Positions 34,408 to 43,245 of a stretch of DNA of 60,021 bases are shown one piece after another. Origin of the DNA: Oscillospiraceae bacterium (lineage in GTDB: Bacteria > Bacillota > Clostridia > Oscillospirales > Oscillospiraceae); the NCBI GenBank assembly GCA_017535635.1, contig JAFXTU010000014.1, positions 1 through 60,021 on the forward strand, given 5' to 3'. Each line of letters opens with the position of its first letter. The stretch's first letter is position 1. A program made the position numbers and the translations under genes. Below the pieces are notes generated by a model. It was given only the letters and a program-made list of their open reading frames with translations. It did no database searches and had not been told where the DNA came from.

Positions 34408-35496
34408 TCATTCGTAAATATGAAAGTGACTCTCCTTGCTCATCTTGGCGATATACATGGCCGTATCCGCCTTTTTGAAGATCTCGGAATAGTTCTTTTC
34501 CTGACCGTCATAGAGGGCGATCCCGATGCTCACGCTGATGGGCTGCCCAATGTCCGGGATGCGGACGGTCTCGGCCGCACCGGAAGCGATCTCCGCGGCG
34601 ACGCGGCGGGCGGTGTCGGGGTCCCTGGAGCCCCGGATAAAGACAATGAATTCATCCCCGCCGTAACGGCCCGCGATCTCATTGCCGGTGAAGCGGCTGC
34701 CGAGGAACTGACCGAACTGACGGATGACACTGTCTCCCACATCGTGACCGTAGGTGTCGTTGATGGACTTGAAGCGGTCGATGTCCAGCAGGAGCATGAT
34801 CCCCCCTTCGCCGGACCCGTCCGCCAGGAATCCGTTGATCTCCCGGGTGAGCGCCGCCTTGTTTTTCAGCCCCGTCAGCTCGTCTGTGTCCTTCTGGATG
34901 TTGATGGTCCTGGTCAGGACGAACTCCTGGATGCGGATCGAATTGGCGATGATGTGGAGGATGATGCCGACGACGGTGAAGGGGATCACGTTGCCGCAGT
35001 CGATCCGCCAGATCTCAGGCAGCTTGACCGAACGCATCCAGCCCAGGAATACGGTGGAGGCGATGAGCAGCACCAGCGTCATGTAAAACGGCTTGTCGAT
35101 CATGAACATGGGAGTGATCAGCAGAAGCACGATGAAGGTCACCGCGGGCGCATCCGGTCGGTTGCGGGTGATCGCACAGCCAAAGAGAAACAGCGCCGTG
35201 ATGGAGGCGTAGATCAGAAACTGGGCGAGGATCGAATCCTTTTTCAGGACATAGAAGAGGCAGATGGCGGCGATGGAATAGAGGAGCAGGCTCAGGTAGT
35301 ACACCCGGTTCGGCCGCATCAGCTCGGTGAACATGGAACTGACGAACAGAGCGGCGAACATGACAGCCATGACGAAATGAAGGACCCGCCAGACCCGATA
35401 ATTCGAGACGTAGGCGTCCTTTTTCACTGCGTTGTACTCGTCTTTTTCGATCCCGCAGTAAAAGAGATAATTCCGTATGGTGTGCAGTACGCTCAT
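34408..35496 (-). CDS. Membrane diguanylate cyclase (GGDEF domain)
   Basis: A 362-residue protein. Six membrane helices (about 36-185) are followed by a GGDEF domain with DTDELTGLKNKAAL (203-216), LDIDRFKSIND (238-248) and GRYGGDEF (276-283). The active-site motif is intact, so it should make cyclic di-GMP. The RxxD inhibitory site expected a few residues before GGDEF is absent (GNEI at 271-274), suggesting no product inhibition. It lies 71 nt after the fusion ligase gene on the same strand, so some co-transcription is possible. Confidence 0.88.
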   Translation of the reverse strand: MSVLHTIRNYLFYCGIEKDEYNAVKKDAYVSNYRVWRVLHFVMAVMFAALFVSSMFTELMRPNRVYYLSLLLYSIAAICLFYVLKKDSILAQFLIYASITALFLFGCAITRNRPDAPAVTFIVLLLITPMFMIDKPFYMTLVLLIASTVFLGWMRSVKLPEIWRIDCGNVIPFTVVGIILHIIANSIRIQEFVLTRTINIQKDTDELTGLKNKAALTREINGFLADGSGEGGIMLLLDIDRFKSINDTYGHDVGDSVIRQFGQFLGSRFTGNEIAGRYGGDEFIVFIRGSRDPDTARRVAAEIASGAAETVRIPDIGQPISVSIGIALYDGQEKNYSEIFKKADTAMYIAKMSKESHFHIYE

Positions 35497-35567
35497 TCAG
35501 ACACCTCGCCTTTGCCCTCGGCCCGCCGGCCAGTGATTCGGGAGTGTTCGGGGGAAAAGAAGGACCC

Positions 35568-38084
35568 TTACGCGGTGACGATCTTCGCGGCGTCTCCCAG
35601 GCCCAGGAGCTCCACCGCCTCCTCCCGCATCTTGTACTTCAGGATCTTCCCCGCGGCGTTCATGGGGAAGGAGTCCACAAAGCGGAAGTAGCGGGGGACC
35701 TTGTGCTTGGCGATGCGCTCCACGCAGAACTTCCGCAGCGCCTCCTCCGTGAGGCCGGAGCCCTCCCTGGGGATGACGCAGGCCATGGCCTCCTCGCCGT
35801 ACTGGGCGTCGGGCACGCCGATGACCTGCACGTCCTCCACGTCCGGGTGGGTGTAGAGGAAGTCCTCGATCTCCTTGGGGTAGAGGTTCTCGCCGCCCCG
35901 GATGATCATGTCCTTCAGCCGCCCGGTGACCTTATAGGTTCCGTCGGGCAGCCGCCGGAGCATGTCTCCGGAGTGGAGCCAGCCCTCCGCGTCGATGGCC
36001 TTGGCGGTGGCCTCGGGCATCTTGTAGTAGCCCTTCATGATGTTGTAGCCCCGGGCGCAGAACTCCCCGTCCTGGTTGTCCCCCAGCTCCTCCCCGGTCT
36101 CCGGGTCCACGATCTTGCACTCCACGCCGAAGATGGGGCCGCCCACGGTATTCACCCGCGTCTCCAGGGAGTCGTTCGTCTTGCTCATGGTGGTGGCGGG
36201 GGAAGCCTCGGTCTGGCCGTAGGTGATGCAGATCTCCGGCATGTGCATCTTCTCCACCACATCCTCCATCACCTTGATGGGGCAGGGGGAGCCGGCCATG
36301 ATGCCGGTGCGCATATAGGAGAAGTCCGTCTTGGGGAAGTCCTCGTGGCCCAGCATGGCGATGAACATGGTGGGCACCCCGTGGAAGCAGGTGACGTGCT
36401 CGGAGTTGATGCAGCTGAGGCTGGACTTGGGGGAGAAGTAGGGCAGGGGGTGCAGGGTGGCCCCGTGGGTCATGGAGGCGGTCATGGCCAGCACCATGCC
36501 GAAGCAGTGGAACATGGGCACCTGGATCATCATCCGGTCCGCCGTGGACAGGTCCAGGCAGTCCCCGATGGCCTTGCCGTTGTTCACCACGTTGTAGTGG
36601 GTGAGCATGACCCCCTTGGGGAAGCCGGTGGTGCCGGAGGTGTACTGCATGTTGCACACGTCGTGGATGTCCACCGCCTCCTCCCGGCGCTTCAGCTCCT
36701 CGTCGCTGGTCTGGCCCGCGTAAAGCTGGGCTTCCTCCCAGGTGAGGCAGCCCTTCTGCCGGTAGCCCACGGTGATCACGTGGCGGAGGAAGGGGAGGCT
36801 GTGGGAGCGGAGGGGTGTCGCGCTGTTGTGCGTTTCCAGCTCGGGGCAGAGCTGGGACATGATCTGGGCGTAGTTGGAATCCCGGTAGCCGTCGATCATC
36901 ACCAGGGTGTGGGTATCGCTCTGCCGCAGCAGGTACTCCGCCTCGTGGATCTTGTAGGCGGTGTTCACCGTCACCAGGATGGCCCCGATCTTGGTGGTGG
37001 CCCAGAAGGTGATGTACCAGGCGGGCACGTTGGTGGCCCAGATGGCCACCTTGTCCCCCTTCTTCACCCCCAGGGCGATGAGGGCCTTGGCGAACTGGTC
37101 CACGTCGTCCCGGAAGGCGGCGTAGGTGCGGGTGTAGTCCAGGGTGGTGAACTTGAAGGCGTACTGATCCGGGAACTCCTCCACCATCCGGTCCAGCACC
37201 TGGGAGAAGGTCTTTTCGATGATGAGCTCCTTCTTCCAGGGGTACTTGCCCGTGTGGCGGTTGTTCTCGCACAGGGGCGCCCGGGCGTGGGAGGTGTCCT
37301 TGAAGCGGAACATACCGTTGACGAAGTGGGGCAGGATCACGTCCAGGTCGTCCAGCTCCGGCATCCAGGCCGGGTCCCACTCCAGGGAGAGGAAGCCGTC
37401 GTAGTTCACGCTGCGCAGGGCCCGCATCATGTCCCCCACGGGAAGGGTCCCTTCCCCGAAGAGGGCGGGAACGATCTTCCCGTCCACGACCTCGGAATCC
37501 TTGATGTGGACGTGGCGGACGTAGGCCCCCAGGTTCTGAATGGTCTGGTCCGCGCTCTCGCCGCAGATCCGGTAGGGGTGCTGGAAGTCCCAGAGCACCG
37601 CCAGGTGGTCGCTGGCAAAACCGTTGAGCACGTCCCGCAGGCGGGAGGTGTCGGCAAAGATGCCCACGGTCTCGATGAGCACCGTGACGTCCGCCGCCTC
37701 CGCCAGCTTGTCCGCCTCCTGCAGACAGCGGATCAGGGTGTCCGTCACCTCGCCTCCGCTTGTGGCGTGGACGCGGATGTTGGGGATCTTGAAGCTGCGG
37801 GCCGTCTCCACGCAGGCGGCGATCTCCTTCACGTTCTCCTCGAGCTTTTCGGCGTCGGCGATGTCGCAGACCGCGTCGATGCAGGGGAGGCTGAGGCCGG
37901 CTTCATACAGCTCCCGCAATGTGGCCGCCGCCATATGGGGGTGGAAGGGGCCGCCCCTGGCGGTGAGGGGCGTGTCGTGGATGTTCCTGAGCTCGATGCC
38001 GTGGAGCTCGTTCTCCTTCGCGGCGCGGACATAGTCCGCCCAGGAATACTTTTCCCAGCCCTTGATGGAAAAGGAAAGCTTCAT
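35568..38084 (-). CDS. Fusion of a sugar-epimerase-type TIM barrel with an acyl-CoA ligase
   Basis: 838 residues in one frame. Residues 1-265 form an AP-endonuclease/xylose-isomerase-like TIM barrel with the usual metal ligands: E138 (LIETV), D166 (LWDFQH), H193 (HVHIKD), E235 (LEWDP). Residues about 290-838 form an AMP-forming acyl-CoA ligase with YTSGTTGFPKG (481-491), YGQTEASP, and catalytic K813 in NAAGKILK. Both halves look intact. The ligase resembles medium-chain or branched fatty acid ligases, and the substrate is unknown. GAGGAGG precedes the ATG, which overlaps the stop of the LeuA-like gene. Co-located with the aminotransferase and 2-oxoacid oxidoreductase cluster. Confidence 0.82.
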   Translation of the reverse strand: MKLSFSIKGWEKYSWADYVRAAKENELHGIELRNIHDTPLTARGGPFHPHMAAATLRELYEAGLSLPCIDAVCDIADAEKLEENVKEIAACVETARSFKIPNIRVHATSGGEVTDTLIRCLQEADKLAEAADVTVLIETVGIFADTSRLRDVLNGFASDHLAVLWDFQHPYRICGESADQTIQNLGAYVRHVHIKDSEVVDGKIVPALFGEGTLPVGDMMRALRSVNYDGFLSLEWDPAWMPELDDLDVILPHFVNGMFRFKDTSHARAPLCENNRHTGKYPWKKELIIEKTFSQVLDRMVEEFPDQYAFKFTTLDYTRTYAAFRDDVDQFAKALIALGVKKGDKVAIWATNVPAWYITFWATTKIGAILVTVNTAYKIHEAEYLLRQSDTHTLVMIDGYRDSNYAQIMSQLCPELETHNSATPLRSHSLPFLRHVITVGYRQKGCLTWEEAQLYAGQTSDEELKRREEAVDIHDVCNMQYTSGTTGFPKGVMLTHYNVVNNGKAIGDCLDLSTADRMMIQVPMFHCFGMVLAMTASMTHGATLHPLPYFSPKSSLSCINSEHVTCFHGVPTMFIAMLGHEDFPKTDFSYMRTGIMAGSPCPIKVMEDVVEKMHMPEICITYGQTEASPATTMSKTNDSLETRVNTVGGPIFGVECKIVDPETGEELGDNQDGEFCARGYNIMKGYYKMPEATAKAIDAEGWLHSGDMLRRLPDGTYKVTGRLKDMIIRGGENLYPKEIEDFLYTHPDVEDVQVIGVPDAQYGEEAMACVIPREGSGLTEEALRKFCVERIAKHKVPRYFRFVDSFPMNAAGKILKYKMREEAVELLGLGDAAKIVTA

Positions 38085-39499
38085 TGTCCCGCCTCCTCAT
38101 ACGCGATCTTGTTGAGGGCACTCACATAGGCGTGGATGGCAGCCTCGATAATGTCGGTGGAAATGCCGCTGCCGGAGTAGAGCCTGGAGCCGCTGCGGAG
38201 CTTTACGAAGGCGGAGCCCATGGCCTCCCGCCCCTCCGTCACGGCCTGGATCTGGAAATCGTCCAGCTCATAGTGGGTCCCGGCCACCTGCTCGATGGCC
38301 AGGAAGGCCGCGTCGATGGGCCCGTCCCCGGCGCAGAGGCCCCGGAGCTCCTTCCCGTCCTTCATCAGGGCGATGTGGGCCGTGGCCCGCATCTGGCTGC
38401 CGCTGTTCACCACGAAGCCCTGGAGGGTGTAGGTGGGGGGCACCTGCAGGGCTACCGAGGAGATGATGGCCTCCAGCTCCCGCTCCGAGACCTCCTTCTT
38501 GGCGGCGGCGGCCCGGAAGGCCTCGTCCACCATGTCCAGGTCTTCCCCGGAGAGATCATAGCCCAGCTTGGCGGCCACCGCGGCCACGGCGGCCTTGTCG
38601 TCGTGGATGCTGAGGGCCAGGCCTTCCTCCTCGCTGAGACCATGGAGCCCCGCGCCGAAGGGAGAATTCCCCTGGCGGGAGAAGACGATCCAGTTCACCT
38701 GCTTCTGCAGGCGCTGCATCTCCATGGTGCTCACAGAGCTGCGGTAGCCCAGCTCGTCCCCCCGGAGGGCCAGCACGTGGGCGAAGGCGGGGAGGGAGAG
38801 GGGCTTTTCCCCCACCAGGGAGGCCTTGACCTCCCTGGCCCCGGCAGCTACGGCGGACATGGCGCAGGCGGCGGCCATGCTGAGTTCGTTGTCGCAGCGG
38901 ACAGCAATGTCGACCCCCGCCAGCTCGGGGATATCCGTTTTCAGGGCGGTGATGAACTCCGCCAGCTCGGCGGGGAGCATGACCCCGGCGCTGTCGCAGA
39001 GGGTGATCGTGGTGGCCCCGCAGCGGATGGCCATGCGGATCGCCTCCCGGAGGAAGGGCGCGTCGGCCCTGGTGGCGTCCCCGGCACAGAAATCCAGGTC
39101 GGAGCAGAGGGTCTTGCAGTAAGTCAGCTGCTTCTCTGCCATCTCCAGGACGATCTGGGGCTTTTTCCGCAGCAGGTATTCCATCTGCACCGTGGAGAGG
39201 GGGATCTCCACCCGGAGGCGGGGCCTCTCGGCCTTGGCGATGGCGGCCCAGGCTTCGTCCGCCTCCCCGGGGGTGGTGCCCGCGGGCATGGATACGCCGC
39301 AGCCGCGCACAGTTGTGGAGATCGTCCGAACCAGGAGCGCATCCGCCGTCTTGTTCTCCAGGGCCGGAAGCTCCAGCATGTCGGGACTAAGTCGTCCCAG
39401 GCATTTGGCGATCTCCAGCTTTTCCTTGAAGCTCAGGTTCACGGCGGGAATGGACATGCATTCCGGCAGGGTCATGTCGGTGATACGAATGGTTTCCAT
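38081..39499 (-). CDS. LeuA/2-isopropylmalate-synthase-like protein with altered active site
   Basis: A 472-residue DRE-TIM family protein with a LeuA-type C-terminal allosteric domain (about 365-470). The catalytic signatures are altered: the usual DTTLRDGEQ reads DMTLPECMS (8-16), and the HxHND metal motif reads RCDNE (201-205), so both metal-binding histidines are missing. TLCDSAGVMLP (167-177) and the domain plan remain. It may have changed chemistry or act as a regulator; simple decay is unlikely in an intact, overlapping operon gene. The ATG at 39499 follows AAAGGAG. It overlaps the fusion ligase by 4 bp. Confidence 0.8.
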   Translation of the reverse strand: METIRITDMTLPECMSIPAVNLSFKEKLEIAKCLGRLSPDMLELPALENKTADALLVRTISTTVRGCGVSMPAGTTPGEADEAWAAIAKAERPRLRVEIPLSTVQMEYLLRKKPQIVLEMAEKQLTYCKTLCSDLDFCAGDATRADAPFLREAIRMAIRCGATTITLCDSAGVMLPAELAEFITALKTDIPELAGVDIAVRCDNELSMAAACAMSAVAAGAREVKASLVGEKPLSLPAFAHVLALRGDELGYRSSVSTMEMQRLQKQVNWIVFSRQGNSPFGAGLHGLSEEEGLALSIHDDKAAVAAVAAKLGYDLSGEDLDMVDEAFRAAAAKKEVSERELEAIISSVALQVPPTYTLQGFVVNSGSQMRATAHIALMKDGKELRGLCAGDGPIDAAFLAIEQVAGTHYELDDFQIQAVTEGREAMGSAFVKLRSGSRLYSGSGISTDIIEAAIHAYVSALNKIAYEEAGQ

Positions 39500-39540
39500 G
39501 TGGCTCCTTTCCTGGTCTCCCAAATGTGAAAAAGTGAAAG

Positions 39541-39569
39541 GGGACTTCCGTGGAACCCACGGAAGTCCC
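39541..39569 (-). terminator. Terminator-like hairpin between ilvE and the LeuA-like gene
   Basis: Perfect 13-bp arms (39541-39553 and 39557-39569) with a three-base loop, then CTTTCACTTTTT on the minus strand. It starts 12 nt after the aminotransferase stop and probably limits readthrough into the downstream pair. Confidence 0.7.
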
Positions 39570-39580
39570 GATGGGTCAGC

Positions 39581-40642
39581 TCAGTCGATGGGGTGGATCC
39601 AGCCCCGGGTGTCCTTCGTTTTGCCCCACTGGATGCCGGTGAGGGTGTCGTAGAGGTGCTGGGTCACGGGACCGATGGCGTTATGGTTGATGGTGAAGAC
39701 CTCCCCGTCCATCATGAGATGGCCGATGGGGGAGACCACGGCGGCGGTGCCGCAGCCCCAGGCCTCCTTCAGGCTCCCGTTGCGGCAGGCTTCCTTCAGT
39801 TCCTCGGCGGAGAGGAGCCGCTCATTTACGGTGTAGCCCTCGTCCTTCAAAAGCTGGATGCAGCTTTTCCGGGTGATGCCGGGGAGGATGGAGCCGGTGA
39901 GGGCGGGGGTCACGATCTCGTCGCCGATCTGGAACATAACGTTCATGGCGCCCACCTCTTCGATGTACTTGCGCTCCACGCCGTCCAGCCACAGCACCTG
40001 GGAGTAGCCCTGCTCCTCGGCCTTCTTCCCGGCCCGGAAGCTGGCGCCGTAGTTGCCGCCGCACTTGGCGTAGCCGGTGCCGCCCCGGACGGCCCGCACG
40101 TCCTCCGTCTCGATCATGATGGAGACGGGCTGCAGGCCCTCCTTATAATAGCTGCCCACGGGGCTGGCGATGATCATGAACACCGCCGTCTGCACCGTGT
40201 GGACCCCCAGGAAGGGGTCGTTGCCGAAGAGGAAGGGGCGGAGATAAAGGCTGGTGTCCGGCTCGGAGGGGACCCAGCTCTCGTCGATGCGCACCAGGGT
40301 CTCCAGGGCCTCCATGAAGATCCCTTCGTCCACCAGGGGGAGGCACATGCGCTCGGCGGAGTTGTTCATCCGCCGGATGTTCTCCTCCGGCCGGAAGAGC
40401 TGCACGCCCCCGTCCGGGCGGCGGTAAGCCTTGAGCCCCTCGAAAATCTCCGCGCCGTAGTGGAAGACGGTGGAGGCGGGGTGGAGGGAGAGATTAGAGA
40501 AGGGCACGATCCTGGGGTCCTTCCAGGCCCCGTTTTCGTACTCCATCATAAACATATGATCGGTGAAAACCTTGCCGAAGCCCAGCTGATTTGCCGGGAC
40601 CTTCGCCTTGGGAGAATCGGTCTTTTCAATGCGGATCGCCAT
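39581..40642 (-). CDS. ilvE: Branched-chain amino acid aminotransferase
   Basis: A 353-residue fold-type IV PLP aminotransferase of the longer BCAT type. The PLP lysine is K193 in GYAKCGGNYGAS, with FEGLKAYR (68-75) and YLRPFLFGND (133-142) also typical. It interconverts 2-oxoacids and amino acids (Leu, Ile, Val; some members accept aromatic 2-oxoacids) using glutamate. It starts 13 nt after the oxidoreductase gamma subunit gene, which strongly suggests it acts on the same 2-oxoacids. Confidence 0.9.
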   Translation of the reverse strand: MAIRIEKTDSPKAKVPANQLGFGKVFTDHMFMMEYENGAWKDPRIVPFSNLSLHPASTVFHYGAEIFEGLKAYRRPDGGVQLFRPEENIRRMNNSAERMCLPLVDEGIFMEALETLVRIDESWVPSEPDTSLYLRPFLFGNDPFLGVHTVQTAVFMIIASPVGSYYKEGLQPVSIMIETEDVRAVRGGTGYAKCGGNYGASFRAGKKAEEQGYSQVLWLDGVERKYIEEVGAMNVMFQIGDEIVTPALTGSILPGITRKSCIQLLKDEGYTVNERLLSAEELKEACRNGSLKEAWGCGTAAVVSPIGHLMMDGEVFTINHNAIGPVTQHLYDTLTGIQWGKTKDTRGWIHPID

Positions 40643-40655
40643 TTTGCTCTCCTCC

Positions 40656-41195
40656 TTATCCGACGTAGTTGTAGCCCAGCTCCAGGGCCTGCTTGTTGAA
40701 TGCCTTCAGCTCCTGGCGGCGGGCGGAAACGATCTTGTCCAGCACCGCGTCCACGTGGGAGAAATCCACCACGCCGCTCTCCCGGATGAGCTTGCCCACC
40801 AGGATCATGTTGGCCAGGGTGTCCAGCCCGTTTTCCGAGGCCATGGCCGTGGCGGGGACGTAGAAGACCTCCACGTCCGTACGGTTCACCTTCCGCTCGA
40901 TGAGGGAGGAGTCCACGAAGATCTTGCCGCCGGGGACCACCGCGTCCTCATACTTGTCCAGGGAAGGGTTGTTCATCACCACCAGCATGTCCGGATAGGT
41001 GATGATGGGGCTGCCCACGGGGGTATCGCTGAGGATGACGGAGCAGTTGGCGGTGCCGCCCCGCATCTCGGGGCCGTAGGAGGGCAGCCAGCTCAGATGC
41101 TTCCCGGCGATCAGGCCGTTGTAGGCCAGGAACTTGCCGGAAAAGAGGATGCCCTGCCCGCCGAAGCCGGCGAAAAGGATCTGGGAAGAGGCCAT
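40656..41195 (-). CDS. 2-oxoacid:ferredoxin oxidoreductase, gamma subunit
   Basis: A 179-residue gamma-type subunit. FAGFGGQGILFSGKFLA (8-24) and SYGPEMRGGTANCSVILSD (39-57) are diagnostic of the CoA-binding gamma domain of VOR/KOR/IOR enzymes. The stop of the beta gene is adjacent. In four-subunit enzymes it works with alpha, beta and delta to interconvert a 2-oxoacid and CoA with an acyl-CoA, CO2 and reduced ferredoxin. Confidence 0.9.
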   Translation of the reverse strand: MASSQILFAGFGGQGILFSGKFLAYNGLIAGKHLSWLPSYGPEMRGGTANCSVILSDTPVGSPIITYPDMLVVMNNPSLDKYEDAVVPGGKIFVDSSLIERKVNRTDVEVFYVPATAMASENGLDTLANMILVGKLIRESGVVDFSHVDAVLDKIVSARRQELKAFNKQALELGYNYVG

Positions 41196-41951
41196 TTACT
41201 CCGCCTCCTTTTCCGCGTACTTGTCCTTGTAGACCCCCAGGGGGTAGTAGGGGATCATGTTCCCCTCCAGCCACTCCAGGGCCTTGTCCGGGGTGAGGCC
41301 CCAGTTGGTGGGGCAGGTGGAGAGGATCTCGATGAGGCTGAAACCCTTGCCCTCCATCTGGTACCGGAAGGCCTTCTTGATGGCCCGGCCCGCGTTCTTC
41401 ACGTTCTTCACGTCATTCACGGCCACCCGCTCCAGGTAGGCCGCGCCGTCCACCTCCCGCAGGAGCTCGCAGACCCGCACGGGATAACCCACGGTCTTCA
41501 CGTCCCGGCCGTAGGGGGAGGTCTGGGTGACCTGGCCCGGCAGGGAGGTGGGGGCCATCTGGCCGCCGGTCATGCCGTAGATGGCGTTGTTGACGAAGAT
41601 GACGGTGATGTTCTCGCCTCTCGCGGCGGAGTGGACGGTCTCGGCGGTGCCGATGGCGGCCAGGTCGCCGTCCCCCTGGTAGGTGAAGACGATGTTTTCC
41701 GGGTAGGCCCGCTTGACCCCGGTGGCCACCGCGGGGGCCCGGCCGTGGGCGGCCTGGATCATGTCCACGTTAAAGTAATTGTAGGTCAGCACGCTGCAGC
41801 CCACGGAGGCGATGCCCACGCTGCGCCCCTCGATGCCCAGCTCGTCAATGGCCTCGGCCACCAGCCGGTGGATGATGCCGTGGGTGCAGCCGGGGCAGTA
41901 GTGCAGGCTCACGTCCTTCAGGGCGTGGGGCCGGTCAAATACGGTCGTCAT
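41196..41951 (-). CDS. 2-oxoacid:ferredoxin oxidoreductase, beta (TPP-binding) subunit
   Basis: A 251-residue thiamine-diphosphate subunit. YCPGCTHG (18-25) and the GDGDLAAIG...NN segment near 94-127 bind the diphosphate through Mg. GMTGGQMAPTS, which follows the NN, is typical of KOR/VOR/IOR beta chains. It overlaps the alpha gene stop by 4 bp. Specificity (branched-chain, aromatic or 2-oxoglutarate) is not readable with confidence; the neighbouring BCAT favours branched or aromatic 2-oxoacids. Confidence 0.9.
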   Translation of the reverse strand: MTTVFDRPHALKDVSLHYCPGCTHGIIHRLVAEAIDELGIEGRSVGIASVGCSVLTYNYFNVDMIQAAHGRAPAVATGVKRAYPENIVFTYQGDGDLAAIGTAETVHSAARGENITVIFVNNAIYGMTGGQMAPTSLPGQVTQTSPYGRDVKTVGYPVRVCELLREVDGAAYLERVAVNDVKNVKNAGRAIKKAFRYQMEGKGFSLIEILSTCPTNWGLTPDKALEWLEGNMIPYYPLGVYKDKYAEKEAE

Positions 41952-43015
41952 TTCGCGTCACCTCCGAGTTCACAAGCTTTCCGAATGGCTCCCATCACGT
42001 CGTCGGGGGAGGGGATCACGCCGCCGCAGCGGGTGCAGGAGAGCACCGGCCTCCGGCAGCGGGTGGCCAGCTCCACGTCCTCCACCATCTGGCCCATGTT
42101 CATCTCCACGGTGATGAAGGCCTTCACCTTCTCCGTGGCGGCCAGCAGGGGCTTTTTGGGGAAGGGCCAGAGGGTGATGGGCCGGATCATGCCCGCCTTG
42201 ATGCCCATCTTCCGGGCCTCGGCGATGGCATTTTTGGAGACCCGGGCGGTGATGCCGAAGGAAACGAGGCAGATCTCCGCGTCCTCCATCATGTACTCCT
42301 CGTACATGACCTCATTTTCCTCCACGATGTCGTAGCGCTTGAAGCGGGTCAGGTTCCACTGCTCCAGCTCCTCGGGGATGAGGGAGAGGGAGTTGATGAT
42401 GTTGTTGGGCCGCTTCATCCCGGTGCCGCAGGCGGCCCAGGGCTTCTCAAAGGTCACGATCTTGTCGGCATCCAGGCTCACCGGCTCCATCATCTGGCCC
42501 AGGGTGCCGTCCGCCAGGAGCATGGCCGTCATGCGGTACTTGTCCGCCAGCTCGAAGCCCTTGATGGTGAGGGAGACCATCTCCTGCACGCTGTCCGGCG
42601 CCAGGACGATGGTGCGGTAGTCCCCGTGGGTGCCCCGGGTGGCCTGGAAGTAGTCCGACTGGCTGGGCTGTATGCCGCCGAGGCCCGGCCCGCCCCGCTG
42701 CACGTTTACCACGAAGGCGGGCAGGTCGCAGCCGGCCAGGTAGCTCAGTCCCTCGCCCTTCAGGGAGATGCCGGGGCTGGAGGAGGAGGTCATGACCCGC
42801 TTTCCCGCGGCAGAGACGCCGATGACCATGTTGATGGCCGCCAGCTCGCTCTCCGCCTGGAGGAATACGCCGTCCATCTTGGGCAGGCGCTTGGCCATAT
42901 AGGCCGTCAGCTCCGTCTGGGGCGTAATGGGGTAGCCGAAGTAGTGGCGGCAGCCGGCCATGAGGGCGGCCTCCGCGATGGCCTCGTTGCCCTTCATCAG
43001 AACTTTTTCAGCCAT
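41948..43015 (-). CDS. 2-oxoacid:ferredoxin oxidoreductase, alpha subunit
   Basis: A 355-residue alpha chain with YPITPQTELTAYMAKRLP near 25-42, ESELAAINMVIGVSAAGKRVMTSSSSPGISLKGEGLSYL and QRGGPGLGG, all hallmarks of VOR/KOR alpha subunits. The C-terminal part (about 245-350) is the domain II fold, ending in a Cys-rich stretch (SCTRCGG). The start at 43015 is taken after GGTGAGTGAG; the longer open frame upstream only overlaps the ferredoxin gene. Confidence 0.9.
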   Translation of the reverse strand: MAEKVLMKGNEAIAEAALMAGCRHYFGYPITPQTELTAYMAKRLPKMDGVFLQAESELAAINMVIGVSAAGKRVMTSSSSPGISLKGEGLSYLAGCDLPAFVVNVQRGGPGLGGIQPSQSDYFQATRGTHGDYRTIVLAPDSVQEMVSLTIKGFELADKYRMTAMLLADGTLGQMMEPVSLDADKIVTFEKPWAACGTGMKRPNNIINSLSLIPEELEQWNLTRFKRYDIVEENEVMYEEYMMEDAEICLVSFGITARVSKNAIAEARKMGIKAGMIRPITLWPFPKKPLLAATEKVKAFITVEMNMGQMVEDVELATRCRRPVLSCTRCGGVIPSPDDVMGAIRKACELGGDAK

Positions 43016-43023
43016 TCTCTCAC

Positions 43024-43230
43024 TCACCTTTCCACTTTGATGATGCAGTCGGGGCACATGGTGGCGCAGAAGGCGCAGCCGATGCACTTCTCCGGCTCCG
43101 CCGCCTCCACCGGATGGTGGCCCTTGAGGTTGATGCGGTCCTGGGCCAGGGCCAGGACGCCCTTGGGACAGAACTTGACGCAGAGGCCGCAGCCCTTGCA
43201 CAGGTCCTCTTTGAACGTGAGCTTTGCCAA
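43024..43230 (-). CDS. 2-oxoacid:ferredoxin oxidoreductase, delta (2x[4Fe-4S]) subunit
   Basis: A 68-residue ferredoxin-like subunit. Two cluster motifs are complete: C11, C14, C17, C21 and C49, C52, C55, C59. It passes electrons between the TPP enzyme and external ferredoxin. It lies 8 nt before the alpha gene. Having delta as a separate small gene is the arrangement of VOR/KOR rather than of fused pyruvate oxidoreductases. Confidence 0.92.
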   Translation of the reverse strand: MAKLTFKEDLCKGCGLCVKFCPKGVLALAQDRINLKGHHPVEAAEPEKCIGCAFCATMCPDCIIKVER

Positions 43231-43245
43231 ATGAATTCCTCCCTA

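Noticed and set aside
35544..38129. Plus-strand open frame of 861 codons opposite the TIM-barrel/ligase fusion
   Set aside because: It is the antisense shadow of a GC-rich gene: low-complexity Val/Gly/His/Asp-rich product, no ribosome site, no family features.
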